Shown: positions 44,665 to 56,530, counted from the stretch's first letter. The stretch is 64,000 nt of DNA from Paraspadella gotoi (GCA_051294375.1 CM119263.1:5782382-5846381); one strand, 5' to 3'. Numbers and translations: made by a program. Notes: generated by a model not told the origin, from the letters alone.

Positions 44665-45143
44665 ATCTCGTATTCTATATTCGTTCGTTCTTTCCTCGTC
44701 TCTCTATCGCTATAACACTCTTTCTCTGCCAATTTCTAAGTCCTTGTACCAACCTTTGCGAAATCAATCTCGCAAGACGATTGAGACGACGTCGTTACCG
44801 ATAGTTCTAGCTTTTGAGAACGGTTTAACGCTGAACTCCAAGTAGGTGAAGACTCATGTCGCGGGCTTGGCGACGAGCAGATCATCGGGCGATGTTGCCA
44901 TCCAATGCTTCGATGTCTAATTCGCGTGTTTCTGGCGAGGACGGCCTCGAGAACCCGTCCCTTTATTGGTAGCTCCCTCTTTGACCTCCTCACAGCGATC
45001 AAGGTTATGATCTTCTGCCGCTCTGGCTGCTGCTGCTGTCGGCTGATTTAGGTTTAGTTAGGAATTTAAATTGTTGAATTTAGAATTATAGTTTAGTTTA
45101 TTTTAATCCCGGATTATGACATATAAGTTTTTAATATTAGTAT

Positions 45144-45487
45144 TGTTCATAGCGCTCAGCAAGCTAGAATTTCCCTGACTCCAAAGAAACGCCCATGTTG
45201 ATAACGGTGATGGTTAGTGGTAGAGTTAAAAACCTTCAGTAAACATAATAAACATAACAAACTATATTTCTCATAGTTCATGTCAATAACATACTTAAGT
45301 AGGCATTCTCCGGGGATGTGAAAAATTATAATCTTCTGCCTGCAAAGCGCGTTTTGAATCCTGGCGCGTGTCAAACTCAGTTATCAACCTTTTTCTAAAT
45401 CCTTGACGAACGCTAAGCAAAAATCATTGTTTAAAGTTAACGACGCCAAGATTTCACGTGCAGCGACGCACAGACCTCTCTTAAACA
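45144..45487 (-). repeat. 5' LTR (minus orientation)
   Basis: Minus strand: TGTTTAAGAGAGGTC at the start and CTATGAACA at the end. Aligned along its length with 43912-44249, including AAACCTTCAGTAAAC and GGCATTCTCCGG on the plus strand. More indels than expected for a young element, which may be read noise. Confidence 0.75.
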
Positions 45488-46117
45488 TTGATAAAAAGAA
45501 ATATGTTAAGGAAAAATTATTAAATATAAAATAATCTAAAAAATATCAAAATAAAATTTATACAGTTTAAAAACTTTTATTGTTTTAGTCATTTCTGTAG
45601 ATAAATTATATTATATAAAATTTTTTTTTTTAGTTGCAGCAACATAGAAAAAAAATTATTTTTTTTAATTCCTCTTTCTTTTTCATACTAAATCACTCAC
45701 CATAAACAAACCTAAGATAAATATACCTAATCCCTAAGCCTAACTTCAAACCCAGCTTAAACAAAAGGCAAGTTTGAGAAACAATGTCAGATCTGCCCCA
45801 CGATCATAGTGATAATTAATTAATTAATCAGTTAAAACATTAATTAAATTAATAAATTAATTGTTTGTACACAAACTTAATTCATTGATTGAAAGATGGA
45901 TTTTTTCTTTCTTTTTTCTTTTCTTTTTTCTTTTCTTTTCTTAGTTTTTATTTCCTTCTTCCTTTCTTTCTTTCTTTTTCTTTTTTTCTTCTATCTTTCT
46001 TTTTTTCTTTCTTATTTTTTTTCTTGTTTTTTTTATCTTTCTTTCGTCTTTTTCTTCGAGAGAGAAAGAGAGACACAATTCCAGAGAGAGAGAAGAGAGA
46101 GTGAGAGAGGAGAGAGA

Positions 46118-46153
<36 letters not shown>

Positions 46154-46172
46154 AATAGAGAACAGAAAAAAA

Positions 46173-46219
<47 letters not shown>

Positions 46220-47753
46220 CAGGAGAGAGAGAGAGAGATAGATAAGTGGCCCATTGTCTTGTCCCCGCAATGAATTGGGGCGGGGATTTGCCGGGAATGA
46301 TATCCCGGCGAAGACCGCCGCAGGGCGTAGTTCGGGTGAACTTATCGTTAGCTTCCCCGAAACTGCGCGAAGGTTTAACAGGTTTTAAACTGCAAGATAT
46401 GGCCCGCGAAATATCTCATATTTCTTTCTTAAAAAACTCAAAACCGCAAAAAACCGCAACAGACCATAATAGCCAAAACGATTACTAACTAATAAAACTA
46501 TTAATCAATTTTTTAATAATAAATAAACCTGTTTAAACGAGTAACTGCAAGAAAATTTAAATTCTTGAACATAGTTAATTTCTTATATATTTTGCGCGAA
46601 TGTCTGTGGTTGAATACCTTATTTGAAAAATAAAATTCTCTCTTAATTTTAAAAATCCAATGAATCGCAATCAAACCCAGACTAAGTAACCCCTTCCTTT
46701 ATCTAGTAAAACCTATAGATATTAACCAGCAGTGATAAACCTGGTTAAAACGAGTTAACATGAAGTAAAAAAAAATGTTTTTGTAAATTCTTTTTAATGT
46801 AAAATAACATGAAGTATGCTAAAAAAAATTATATTACTTTATACGTATGAAAAATAACATTTTGTCCTTATGCATATATCCAAGGGGAGACAATCAGCTT
46901 TCGAACGCGTATCATTTTATGCAATTAACCATAGTATAAAGAAAATGGCAGTTGGCCAATAAAAAAATAATTTATTTTAGAGGAGTAAAAGAAAAGTAAA
47001 AAGAAAGGAAAAGAAAGGTTACGAGTTTTAGCGATCTTTTCTGGTCAAAAGCCCGCAAGAACCATCTACTTTATCAGTTAACCTATCAAAATCGAAATCG
47101 ATGAATGACTTTTTTCACTCGATTTTGAATTTTTTTTTTTCCTGGAGGTCTGAGGCACCCGTGGCGACTGCTTACTGCGCCTTTCGTTGAAACAGGTTAT
47201 ATTCTCTTATCAGAGATAAGTTTTAACTTTCGAGATTAAGAAACCCGAAGAAAAAAATTTCGCCAGTCAGCATGAATGGACTTTAATGGCAAAAGCTTCA
47301 TTAAAATAAAAACAAGAAACACGCTCAACACATCGGGACGAAGTGAACAAAATTTATTCTGAGTCGATTATCATTCGATTCATCTGTTTTTAAAGAGACA
47401 AGGTAAGCCTCATGAAAGATTCCAAGGTCCATGGTTTTAGCTTGAGTGTCGCCTCAAGTGAGTCAATTATGGTTCATCAATCAATCACAATTTTTGTTTT
47501 TTATTTTATTAAGCGTCTTTTAAATAAAAAAAATTATAACGAAATAGACAAGAAATTTACTTAATTAAGAAGTATGCCTTATTAGTTACTAACTTACTAT
47601 CAATATTTTTAATTTAAACAACCGCAAATAGAATTTTTAACAATTGAAGAAGTCTAATACATATGTCATTTTATTTCCAATTTACTTAATTGAAAAAATA
47701 AAGTATATAACTTACCTAATTTCTTTTTTTGTTTCTCTTATCATTGTCGTCAG
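45488..47753. other. AT-rich interval, retroposon fragments and simple repeats
   Basis: A T/TTC-rich tract (45900-46060) passes straight into GA arrays (46080-46240). A GC-richer block at 46250-46400 has no recognised product. The motif ATAAACCTG-TTAAACGAG occurs at about 46522 and 46731 (and 43112). No exon is clear; GCACCCGTGG...GAAACAG|GTTATA (about 47155-47202) could be a small exon but has no support. Confidence 0.5.
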
Positions 47754-48092
47754 ATGGTCCGACCCACAACGACGACGACGCCAATGACGACGACGACGCC
47801 AACGACGACGACATCTATAACCAATACCATAACTGGCGGGTCCACCGTCCTTTCCGTGAGCTCAGATAGACTCTTCTTAAATATGGGCGCACCGCCTTCA
47901 AACTTTCCCGCACCACAAGCTGGAGCACCACAAGCTGGAGCACCGCACGCTGGAGCACCCCACTCTGGACCGTCAGCGGGCAACGTCACCATATTCAACC
48001 ACGAAACCGCTCACGCCGTCGGATTCCGTCACAATGTGAGAGGAGATGCTTATGTGGAGGATTCCGAAATCACCAGGGATATTATGCGACAG
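47754..48092 (+). CDS. Metzincin-like exon A
   Basis: Acceptor TTGTCGTCAG after a CT/TTT-rich tract; donor GACAG|GTGAGG followed by a long CT array. 339 nt, 113 codons. Whether ATG at 47754 is a true start or an internal Met cannot be told, because the exon opens with an acceptor in phase 0. Confidence 0.55.
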
Positions 48093-48147
48093 GTGAGGAT
48101 CTCTCTCTCTCTCTCTCTCTCTCTCCCTCTCTCGCTCTCTTCGTCTC

Positions 48148-48192
<45 letters not shown>

Positions 48193-48915
48193 GCTCTCTC
48201 TCTCTCTCTCTCTCTCTCCCTCTTCTCGCTCTCTCTCTCTTCTTTTCTCTCTTTCCTATCATGAAAAAGCTGAGTATCGGTCAGAATCATTTATCATCAC
48301 GTATTGTTATTTTCGGTGTAAGAAAATGTGAAAATCCAAGAGTGCAAAAAAAAAAACTAAAGAAAAAAAACAGTCTCTTCGCGAGGCGTGGGTTTTCGAA
48401 TCCTCACGCTGCCACCACATTGAAGGAAAAACTCATGGATTTCACGATTTAAATCGAAACAAGTTGTTTTGACAGTTACATTGGTTCTGCAAGCTGATTG
48501 GTCTATTCCGATTCCGTCTTGACCAATCTCGATTCCATTCCTGCGGAGATCGCCCGACCCTCCGATACGATCCATTTCTGTTTTGGGTCAGGTTGATTCT
48601 CCTGCGAAGATACAATATACAGATGAATATGTAGTGATACCTTTTTTTAGCGTTATCAGGTTATCTGAAATGTTTTAAACTAATACTAAAAAATAAGTTT
48701 AACTAACACATATTTTCATTTTTAAAATTTAGTTCATCGCTGCGCATTCGCCCTCTGGAGCGACTGGTAGAGCGCCTGTGGGAGCGACTGGAGGAGCGCC
48801 TGGTGTAGCGCCTGGTGAACCGGTTGGTGAAGCCATTGCAGGAGCTTCAGCGGCGTGTGGACTTTTTGGAGTAGATAAAGTAGAATTCATGGACACTGAA
48901 CAAAATTGTTTATAA
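47754..48915 (+). CDS. Metzincin-like protein, last two exons (Thr-rich, HExxHxxGxxH, GAP repeats)
   Basis: The join is 47754-48092 and 48733-48915, phase 0 at both sides, 113 + 60 residues then stop. Exon A has a Thr-rich start, then SITNTITGGST, then GAPQAGAPHAGAPHSG-type repeats, then NVTIFN-HETAHAVGFRH. The last part is an exact HExxHxxGxxH zinc-binding signature of metzincin peptidases (His83, Glu84, His87, His93), with a Met at 111 (RDIM) where a Met-turn could lie. Exon B has GATGRAPVGATGGAPGVAPG, then ACGLFGVDKVEFMDTEQNCL-stop. Normal metzincin sequence upstream of the zinc motif is replaced by low-complexity repeats, so activity is doubtful. Upstream exons (signal, prodomain) were not found. 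The motif could be chance in a mucin-like protein. Confidence 0.55.
48100..48250. repeat. (CT)n array inside the metzincin-like intron
   Basis: CT dinucleotides with short interruptions start immediately after the donor. Confidence 0.95.
48733..48915 (+). CDS. Metzincin-like exon B (C-terminus)
   Basis: Acceptor AAAATTTAG, then TTC ATC GCT GCG. Fifteen-base GGAGCGCCTGGTGTA-like DNA repeats encode Gly/Ala/Pro-rich sequence. Ends with TAA at 48913-48915. Confidence 0.55.
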   Translation, partial: FIAAHSPSGATGRAPVGATGGAPGVAPGEPVGEAIAGASAACGLFGVDKVEFMDTEQNCL

Positions 48916-48968
48916 AAACGATGATTAATGTTGTTTCATATTATTTCAGTTTTTATGTCGCAAATTTA

Positions 48969-48974
48969 AATAAA
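48969..48974 (+). terminator. Poly(A) signal AATAAA
   Basis: AATAAATAAA begins 54 nt after the stop codon of the metzincin-like frame, supporting that stop as a real gene end. Confidence 0.55.
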
Positions 48975-49112
48975 TAAAAAAAGACGATTATTAAATCAGT
49001 TTGATATTTTTTGACTGCTCAACTGCTAATCATGTAATAGCTCATGGATATTTTAATTAAAAACAGTGATTGGTCGGTTGAATTTTTTTTATTGAAATCA
49101 GAAAAGCGAATG

Positions 49113-49160
49113 GAATCTTAATCTTAATCTTAATCTTAATCTTAATCTTAATCTTAATCT
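49113..49160. repeat. (TTAATC)n hexanucleotide array
   Basis: About eight TTAATC units. It is not a telomeric motif of arthropods (TTAGG) or most other animals (TTAGGG). Confidence 0.9.
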
Positions 49161-49485
49161 TAAACTTAGACTCTCATCGGATTCAATGCCACTTACTCAA
49201 ATATTAAGATAAAATATAAACATTTTTTTTTGTCTTCCTCCTTTTCTTCCTCCTTCTCTTCCTCCTCCTCCTCTTCCTCCCTCATATATCCCCTCTTATA
49301 CACGCCCTCACCTCATTTGCGCCATGAATGAGTCGACAGAGAGAGAGAGAGAGAGAGAGAGAGTGTGTGAGTCATTTGGAAATCTGCTTGGGTTGATTGG
49401 TTGTTAAACAAAGCGACGATTTGTCCCCCGTTTGAATTAAGAGGAGAGAGAGAGAGAGAGAGAGAAGAGAAGGAGAGAGAGAGGT

Positions 49486-49516
<31 letters not shown>

Positions 49517-49818
49517 GAGAGAGAGAGAGAGATGTGCGACGTTTAGTCACTCTTTGAATTCAAGAGGAGTGCATTTAAAGAGAGAGAAGTGGCATTTTTT
49601 CAGTTTTTAAGCGCTGATTTGATTATTATTCATTTGTGTTAAAAATTTTAAAAAGTAGGATTGGTGTAGATATTTTTATAAAATTCAAATAATGATTAAC
49701 GTTACCAGTAATTAATTCGAAGTCATTCTTACATTATTATTTTCATTTTATCTTTCGAGACGAAATGAGATTCGAATTTCAGTTAAGCCTCTTGTCAATC
49801 TTCTTTCTGACGTTGCAG

Positions 49819-49974
49819 CTTCTGTTCTGTTCCGTTGCGTACTGCTTCTATCAGTCTGTCTATCAGTCTGTCGGTCCCGCTATCCTCTCTGTCCGACGCC
49901 GCCGCCGCCGCCACCGACTCCCGACTCCAGCGCCCTCTTCGTCGCTCGACGAAAAAGACGTGGGCGAATTTTGG
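49819..49974 (+). CDS. Weak exon candidate, 52 codons
   Basis: TTGCAG at 49813-49818 opens a phase-0 frame (LLFCSVAYCFYQS...PTPAPSSSLDEKDVGEFW) that ends at G|GTGAGA in phase 0. Alternatively an ATG at 49765 starts a hydrophobic, signal-like N-terminus in the same frame. No family recognised. A GCC run encodes an Arg stretch. Confidence 0.2.
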
Positions 49975-52935
49975 GTGAGAATTTTGAAAGAGAAGAAATT
50001 GGAAAGAATTGGACGTTGTCGTCGTCGTTGTCGTCGTTGTTGTCGTTGTCGATTTTCTGGCTTTTCTTTCATTCGTTAACTTTTGTTTGAAATATTTTTT
50101 ATCAGATCAAGTCTATTTTCTAATAAACCATATTTTAATACTCTAGTATTTCTTTGTTAAGGCCAGGCGATCACTCAACCTAAAATTAGAAATCTTAAGT
50201 TTACTGTATGCTTAATCATGTTTCTCATGATCCTGTAAGAGGTTTCTATTAAATTATTTCGATAACTTTTAATAAAATCTTATAAAATGTTCATAAAATT
50301 TAAAGCAAAATTTTTTCTTCGGAAAACTAGATTATTCACAGAGAAATTATATTTTTTTATATGTTAGCTAAATTTCTACAACTAAATTTTGTATAACTTA
50401 AAACTATTCTCTAACAGTAAGCTCAATTTCTACTTCGTTAATATTTAATTCTTCCTTGGTACAACGTATATCATTGGGTGTGTATCCTAATAAGTACTAC
50501 AAACAATATACTCTTCACATTTCCAGCGTTTTTTATACCTTCATTAGTTTTATGAGTTAAAACTTATCAGAATTTATGTTCATGACTTTTTACTTTATGT
50601 AATGTTAATATTTAATGAGTCAGAATTTAACTTTCTTGACGAAGTGAAGTTAAAACGAAGTAGTTGCGGCTCAAACCGTTGGACTTTCTTGAAGGAAAAA
50701 AAATGTTGGCAACCGATAAGGAAAGGTGGGGGAATTCTATGACGCGTTTTTGAAAAAATGTTTTTCGGTTCAGAAGATATCAAGAATTAATCCCAAAAAT
50801 TGATTAAAATAATTCAAATTTTATATGAAGGTTATAGGTCAAATTTGAAAATATCTTTTTCAAGATTTGAGTAGTAGATACATTATAAGTTATATTCTAT
50901 GTCCAAATGGTTAGAGGATAACCGCTTTACTTCGTGTTGGGCTGCAACTGCTTCAAAGGTAGGTTTTCTTTTATTTTTATAGTACCAGAAAAAATCAAAA
51001 AAACGATGACGCTTTGAAAAATAGTAAAGTGAGATGCATTGTCGGAATGTACAGGAGCCCTTTCTAATCCGAGCTCGGTTTTAGGCTGAATTATAATTTG
51101 AATTGAGTGATCCGGACCTTAAACTGAACTCATCAGAAAAATGTTTTTTTTTAACAAAAAAGTTTCTTTCCGCGTCGTTTACTTGTTACTCGATCGTTCG
51201 TTGTTCGTCATGTCGTACTTGTTCTCGTTCTTCGTTCTCGTTTCTTGGCTGTATTCTTCGCTCCTTCGTTTCTTCGTTCGTTCTTCCGTTCGTCCGTTCG
51301 ATATATATAAACAAAAGAAAAAAAAAACAACACCCAAAACGGGGAAAAAAAATATAATATAACAACATGGAATATAAAAGTTAATATATAAGAAGCGCAC
51401 AACGAGATCAGTCAAGAACAAGTAATAAATTTCCGCCGCCCCCTTTTTCTCTCTTTCGCCCTCCCCCCCCCCTTAAAATCCACCATACGATTCTTCCTCG
51501 CGCCTTTTAAATTTTCTCTTCCATTCCTGATTTTTATTTCCCTCAATTCCTTTTCATATTTTCTCTCTTTCTCTCCTCTTCTTTTATTCTCTCGTAATTT
51601 TCCAAAAAAAAAGAAGAAAAGAAATTCCTTCCGAAAAAAAAAAAGAAAAAAAAGTTTTTTTTCTGCTTTCAATCACCAACGAAGTCAATGGAGGATGAAG
51701 GCACGCCAAGGCTGCGGCCCCTCGCCGTCGTCGTCTGTCGTCGTCGTCGTCGTCGTCTTCTCACTTTTGGGTGCGCACGCGCAATTTGCTCGATTGTCGC
51801 CCCCCTTTACTTATTTTTCCATCTTCGTCGTCGTCGTTTTCGTCGTTTTTCGTCGCGCGCCCGATTGGACGGAAAAGTTGCGTTATTTCACAAAGAGCGC
51901 CGCCGCTGTCCGACGGCGCACGACGGCCGCTTCACCGCCACGACGCCCGCTGCCACCTCTTGGAGTTGTTTCCAAGATTGAGGAATACGCTATAAAAACT
52001 CGAGGAAGATCTTGAACCCCACTATCCTTATATCCCTATAATGTAATATATACTAGGATGTTTTTGTCCTTGAATTATCTTGTTCTTTGGGTTCGGTCGG
52101 TCTGTCTGTCAAATTCTGTTTCCCACTTACTATTAAATGCGCTTAAATTACGGTATTGTGAAAAATTGTATTTAATATTTTGACGATATCATACTCAGTA
52201 AAAGGTTTTTATGCAATTTTTTAATATTAGTGTAGTCATGCCGTGATCAAAGAAAAGATTAAGTGATAACTAATAATGCTCACTAAATGATGAGTTATAT
52301 GCAAATGACATTGAGAGTGAGGCTTATATAGAAAACAAATGATCAATCTCATGATCAATAAGGCGCAAAAATTTGAAGTTTTCTCACCAAATTCTTCGCT
52401 TGTTCTTTATTCTATTTAATAATCTTTTTATCCTTGTTGCAGGTCATTGTTTATCTTACATAGTGTTCTCATAGTTGTTGTCGTTGTTGTTGTTGCGATT
52501 TTTTCTCATTTTTTTTTTGTTTTATTCTCCAAAAGTGAAGACAATCAAATCCTTCAGGATTTGACTTTTTTAATCGTCGTCGTCCTCGTCGTCTTCATCG
52601 TCGTCGTCGTCGTCATCAGACGAAAACTCCGTCGGCTTCGTCCTCCGCTGATTGGCGCGCCGTGCGACCCCCAGGCCGACCCTCGCCGACGCTTTGCCGA
52701 CGCGTTGCCGACGCGTTGCCGACACCAACGAGACCGACCGACCGGGCGACGCAACCGGGAGACCGCCACCGAGAAAAAGCAATTAAGGCGGCGTCTTTAA
52801 TGAGAAAGTCGAAAAGGGGTAGAGACGGGGCACAGATGGGGGTAGATGGGATATAGATGGTGAAACAGATGAGGTATGAACGGAAGGAATAGATATGGGG
52901 GAAATTTTATCATGCTATCTGAAATTCTATTCTCT

Positions 52936-52983
<48 letters not shown>

Positions 52984-53184
52984 CTCTCTTCTCTCGTCTC
53001 TCTGTCTCCTCTCTCTCTCGTTCGTTTGTATATTTATAAGTCATAAAGACGATCGTTAAATTTCTACTCCGAGTCAAGAATCGTTTTAATTTACATAAGA
53101 ACTTTTCGTTTTTCGTTTTGAGTAAAGAAAAACGTGGAATCTGTTTGGGGGAATGCTATATATTGGAAGGCCGAGAGAGAGAGA

Positions 53185-53257
<73 letters not shown>

Positions 53258-54340
53258 ATTAAGCCTGTGTTTGTTGGTGGCAAGGCGGAGGAGGAGGAGG
53301 AGGAGGAGGTAGGTTCATTAGTGGGAAAGACGAAGACTAAAAGTCGACAAGATATTTTTGGGGCAAAAAATCTCGGGGGGCGAGTTTGCTTTTTTTGTGT
53401 GTGGGGGGGTTTGAGAGTTGTGGGGGGCGGTGAGGCGAACGAGGATTAAGGGGAAATGGCTGAGAGAATAAAGATAAAGTTAACAAGAAAAAAAGAGAGA
53501 GAAGAAGAAAGGAAAGAGAAGGAAAGAAAAAGAAGAGAAGAGAAGAGTAGAGAAGAGTAGACAAGAGAAGAGAAGAGAAGAGAAGAGAATAGAATGAATT
53601 CGTTGGTCGATTTATTGTCAGAAGTTAGAATCTATAAATAAATCTATAAAGTATAAAGGCACAAGAACAATTATCGTTTCTGGTCACTAAAAGGTCTAGT
53701 CAGTTCTATCAAGTCTTTTGTCGTCGTTGTCGTTTAAGTGAATTAATCACACTTTAACAAGTCCCTGGATATAATTCACAAGTTCACAACTTTTTATCAT
53801 CAAAATCCTTGGATTTTTAGTTTATTTTTACGTCAAAATATTGTCTTTCATAAGTACGAAGTCCTATGAATTTAAATAATTTTTTTAAAAAATTGACAAA
53901 CTGACGATTTGATTCATTGCGTCATTACTTGAAATCTTCGAAGTAACTTATGCTTCAGTTTTTGATGAGAACAATACCTAAAAAAAAATTATTTATATTA
54001 ATAATAAAAATTTTATTTAAAACGGAATTCAATCTCTCGACGAATAGTAAATTACTATTATTACTATTATTACTATTATTTTTATAAAAATAAAAAATAG
54101 TAGATTATTAATTCCACTCAATCACGAATTGTCTCCTTTTTTTCTAAACATCATAATCGTCATCATCCTCTTCATTATCATCATCATCATCATCTTCATC
54201 GTTATCATCATCGTCATCGTCGTCCCAAGACGAGTTTCAATTTACTTTTTTCTCTCAGTAACGCGTTTTTTCCCATGTAGCGTCGCTTAGTAACCGCCCC
54301 ACGCTCTCTCTCTCTCTCTCTTCCCTCGCGAGGGAAGAGC

Positions 54341-54374
<34 letters not shown>
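49975..54374. other. Interval with no recognised gene
   Basis: AT-rich DNA, a GTC array near 51735-51760, Val-run frames at 51695-52015 and 52447-52800 that come from GTC repeats, a CGCCGACGC-TTGCCGACG repeat at 52680-52725, a CT array at 52938-53020, GA arrays at 53172-53255, a GGA array at 53286-53309, an AGAAG array at 53525-53590, ATT/ATC arrays at 54050-54220, and a CT inverted array at 54305-54374. Confidence 0.5.
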
Positions 54375-55385
54375 NNNNNNNNNNNNNNNNNNNNNNNNNN
54401 NNNNNNNNNNNNNNNNNNNNNNNNNNNNNNNNNNNNNNNNNNNNNNNNNNNNNNNNNNNNNNNNNNNNNNNNNNNNNNNNNNNNNNNNNNNNNNNNNNNN
54501 NNNNNNNNNNNNNNNNNNNNNNNNNNNNNNNNNNNNNNNATTAACATGCAAAGTTGGTAATTATCATTACCAGAATTCATAACTGGATAATGAGATGATA
54601 AAAATACATGGAGCACGAAGCAGTTGCTAACCGTAGCGAGTTAACTCGCCTCTTTTCATTTTTGCATAAATTCAAGCGACGGGGGGGGGNNNNNNNNNNN
54701 NNNNNNNNNNNNNNNNNNNNNNNNNNNNNNNNNNNNNNNNNNNNNNNNNNNNNNNNNNNNNNNNNNNNNNNNNNNNNNNNNNNNNNNNNNNNNNNNNNNN
54801 NNNNNNNNNNNNNNNNNNNNNNNNNNNNNNNNNNNNNNNNNNNNNNNNNNNNNNNNNNNNNNNNNNNNNNNNNNNNNNNNNNNNNNNNNNNNNNNNNNNN
54901 NNNNNNNNNNNNNNNNNNNNNNNNNNNNNNNNNNNNNNNNNNNNNNNNNNNNNNNNNNNNNNNNNNNNNNNNNNNNNNNNNNNNNNNNNNNNNNNNNNNN
55001 NNNNNNNNNNNNNNNNNNNNNNNNNNNNNNNNNNNNNNNNNNNNNNNACAATTGGGTCGACAACCAGACAGACGGACAAACATATTGAACTGAGAAACAG
55101 GCAGCCAGTCTAACATACTAAAGTAAAGAGAAACATTTTTGTCCCAGTCATGGCATTTGCTGTAATTGAGTCGGAAATAAGACTCAAGTCGTCAAGTTTA
55201 AGAAAAAGATGAGAATTTGAAAAGTGAAAAAAAGTTTATTAGTTTCCAGGTTAAAANNNNNNNNNNNNNNNNNNNNNNNNNNNNNNNNNNNNNNNNNNNN
55301 NNNNNNNNNNNNNNNNNNNNNNNNNNNNNNNNNNNNNNNNNNNNNNNNNNNNNNNNNNNNNNNNNNNNNNNNNNNNNNNNNNNNN
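54375..55385. other. Three sized assembly gaps (165, 358, 129 N)
   Basis: The N runs are 54375-54539 (beside GA), 54690-55047 (beside a G homopolymer) and 55257-55385 (beside A-runs). The intervening sequence is unremarkable AT-rich DNA. A fourth, 244 N, is at 56275-56518 beside a CT array. Confidence 0.95.
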
Positions 55386-55644
55386 AAAAAAAAAAAAAAA
55401 GCCGAAGAGAAATTTGCAATTTTGAGTTTGAACTCAACTCGTCTCTCGACGGTCCCATCCTACGCGGAATTTCCACCAACTGTATTCCACTTTTTCTTGA
55501 AATTCCATTGGCTAATTTGGTCTATTTTTAGCTTTTCCATTAAATGTTTCCATTAATATATCTCTTTTTAAGTGACAGTTTCATTTTACATCTGTGGTTT
55601 TTCATCAGCTTTCTGTCTCGTGTTGTTATTGGGTTTACCATTAA

Positions 55645-55746
55645 CTGGTTCATTCATTCATTCATTCATTCATTCATTCATTCATTCATTCATTGATTTA
55701 TTCATACATTCATTCATTCATTCATTCATTCATTCATTCATTAATT
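55645..55746. repeat. (ATTC)n tetranucleotide array
   Basis: About 24 ATTC units interrupted once by GATTTATTCATAC. Confidence 0.95.
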
Positions 55747-55952
55747 CATTTGCACCTTCGTTAATAATTTCATCGACGTCTAAAGACTGAGAGTGTTGCG
55801 CACTCGCATTCTCGTCGTCATCGTCATCGTCGTCGTCATCGTCCCGCCGCCATCGTGGGCGTGCCGTCACGCGTTGGCGCGTCGCGGGGGAGTGGCGCCG
55901 TCCTCACCCTCGACTCACCCCCTTCAACTCACCCACCTGAATCACCCACTCG

Positions 55953-56030
55953 ATGAAAATTCTCACTTCGGAATTCGTGAATTGCAAATCACCAGAAAAA
56001 GACTCGTGGGGGTGGGGAGACTTTGTGAAG
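55953..56030 (+). CDS. Exon candidate with a MATH-like motif
   Basis: Open frame of 26 codons, with a stop four codons upstream of the ATG, encoding EFVNCKSPEKDSWGWGDFVK up to AAG|GTGAGG. The WGWGDFVK block resembles the WGxxxFI strand of MATH/TRAF domains (for example DWGWKKFI in SPOP). No partner exons were found, so the assignment is speculative. Confidence 0.2.
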
Positions 56031-56239
56031 GTGAGGTAAATCGAGATGAAATAAAGTGAAATGAAATAAAATGAGATGAATTAAAGTGATATGAATTAAA
56101 GTGACTAGAGAATCTTAGTAGAATGATGATTATTGTCGAGACTGGTAAGTCAGAAAACATCGATTTTTTTTTCATTTTCAAGCATAAAAGTTCATTCTCT
56201 AAATTATTTCCTCGGTCGGCGCGCCGTCGAGGCAGACGA

Positions 56240-56274
<35 letters not shown>

Positions 56275-56530
56275 NNNNNNNNNNNNNNNNNNNNNNNNNN
56301 NNNNNNNNNNNNNNNNNNNNNNNNNNNNNNNNNNNNNNNNNNNNNNNNNNNNNNNNNNNNNNNNNNNNNNNNNNNNNNNNNNNNNNNNNNNNNNNNNNNN
56401 NNNNNNNNNNNNNNNNNNNNNNNNNNNNNNNNNNNNNNNNNNNNNNNNNNNNNNNNNNNNNNNNNNNNNNNNNNNNNNNNNNNNNNNNNNNNNNNNNNNN
56501 NNNNNNNNNNNNNNNNNNCGACGGCTGGTC

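Larger units (their letters stand above)
43912..45487 (-). mobile_element. Short LTR retrotransposon (non-autonomous), 1.58 kb
   Basis: Direct repeats of 338 bp (43912-44249) and 344 bp (45144-45487) both read TGTT...AACA on the minus strand. A polypurine tract (CCAGGGGGGAG, 44250-44260) lies directly before the minus-strand 3' LTR, as expected. The internal part is only about 0.9 kb. No reverse transcriptase, integrase or protease is present. The only coding trace is a gag-like coiled-coil frame. A primer-binding site is not obvious and a target-site duplication is not clear, perhaps through sequence errors. Confidence 0.75.

Noticed and set aside
49113-49160. (TTAATC)n run considered as telomere-like
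   Set aside because: The unit is neither TTAGG nor TTAGGG and is only about eight copies inside gene-bearing DNA.
50895-50960. tRNA-like TGGTTAGAGGAT motif
   Set aside because: An A-box-like string is present but no B-box or cloverleaf follows.
51695-52015. Plus frame with a hydrophobic Val-rich N-terminus resembling a signal peptide
   Set aside because: The Val runs are encoded by GTC arrays, which appear in many non-coding places in this window. The rest has no recognised family.
52447-52800. 117-codon plus frame with two Val-rich hydrophobic stretches
   Set aside because: It is built on GTT/GTC repeats and a GCCGACGC tandem repeat. No splice or family evidence.
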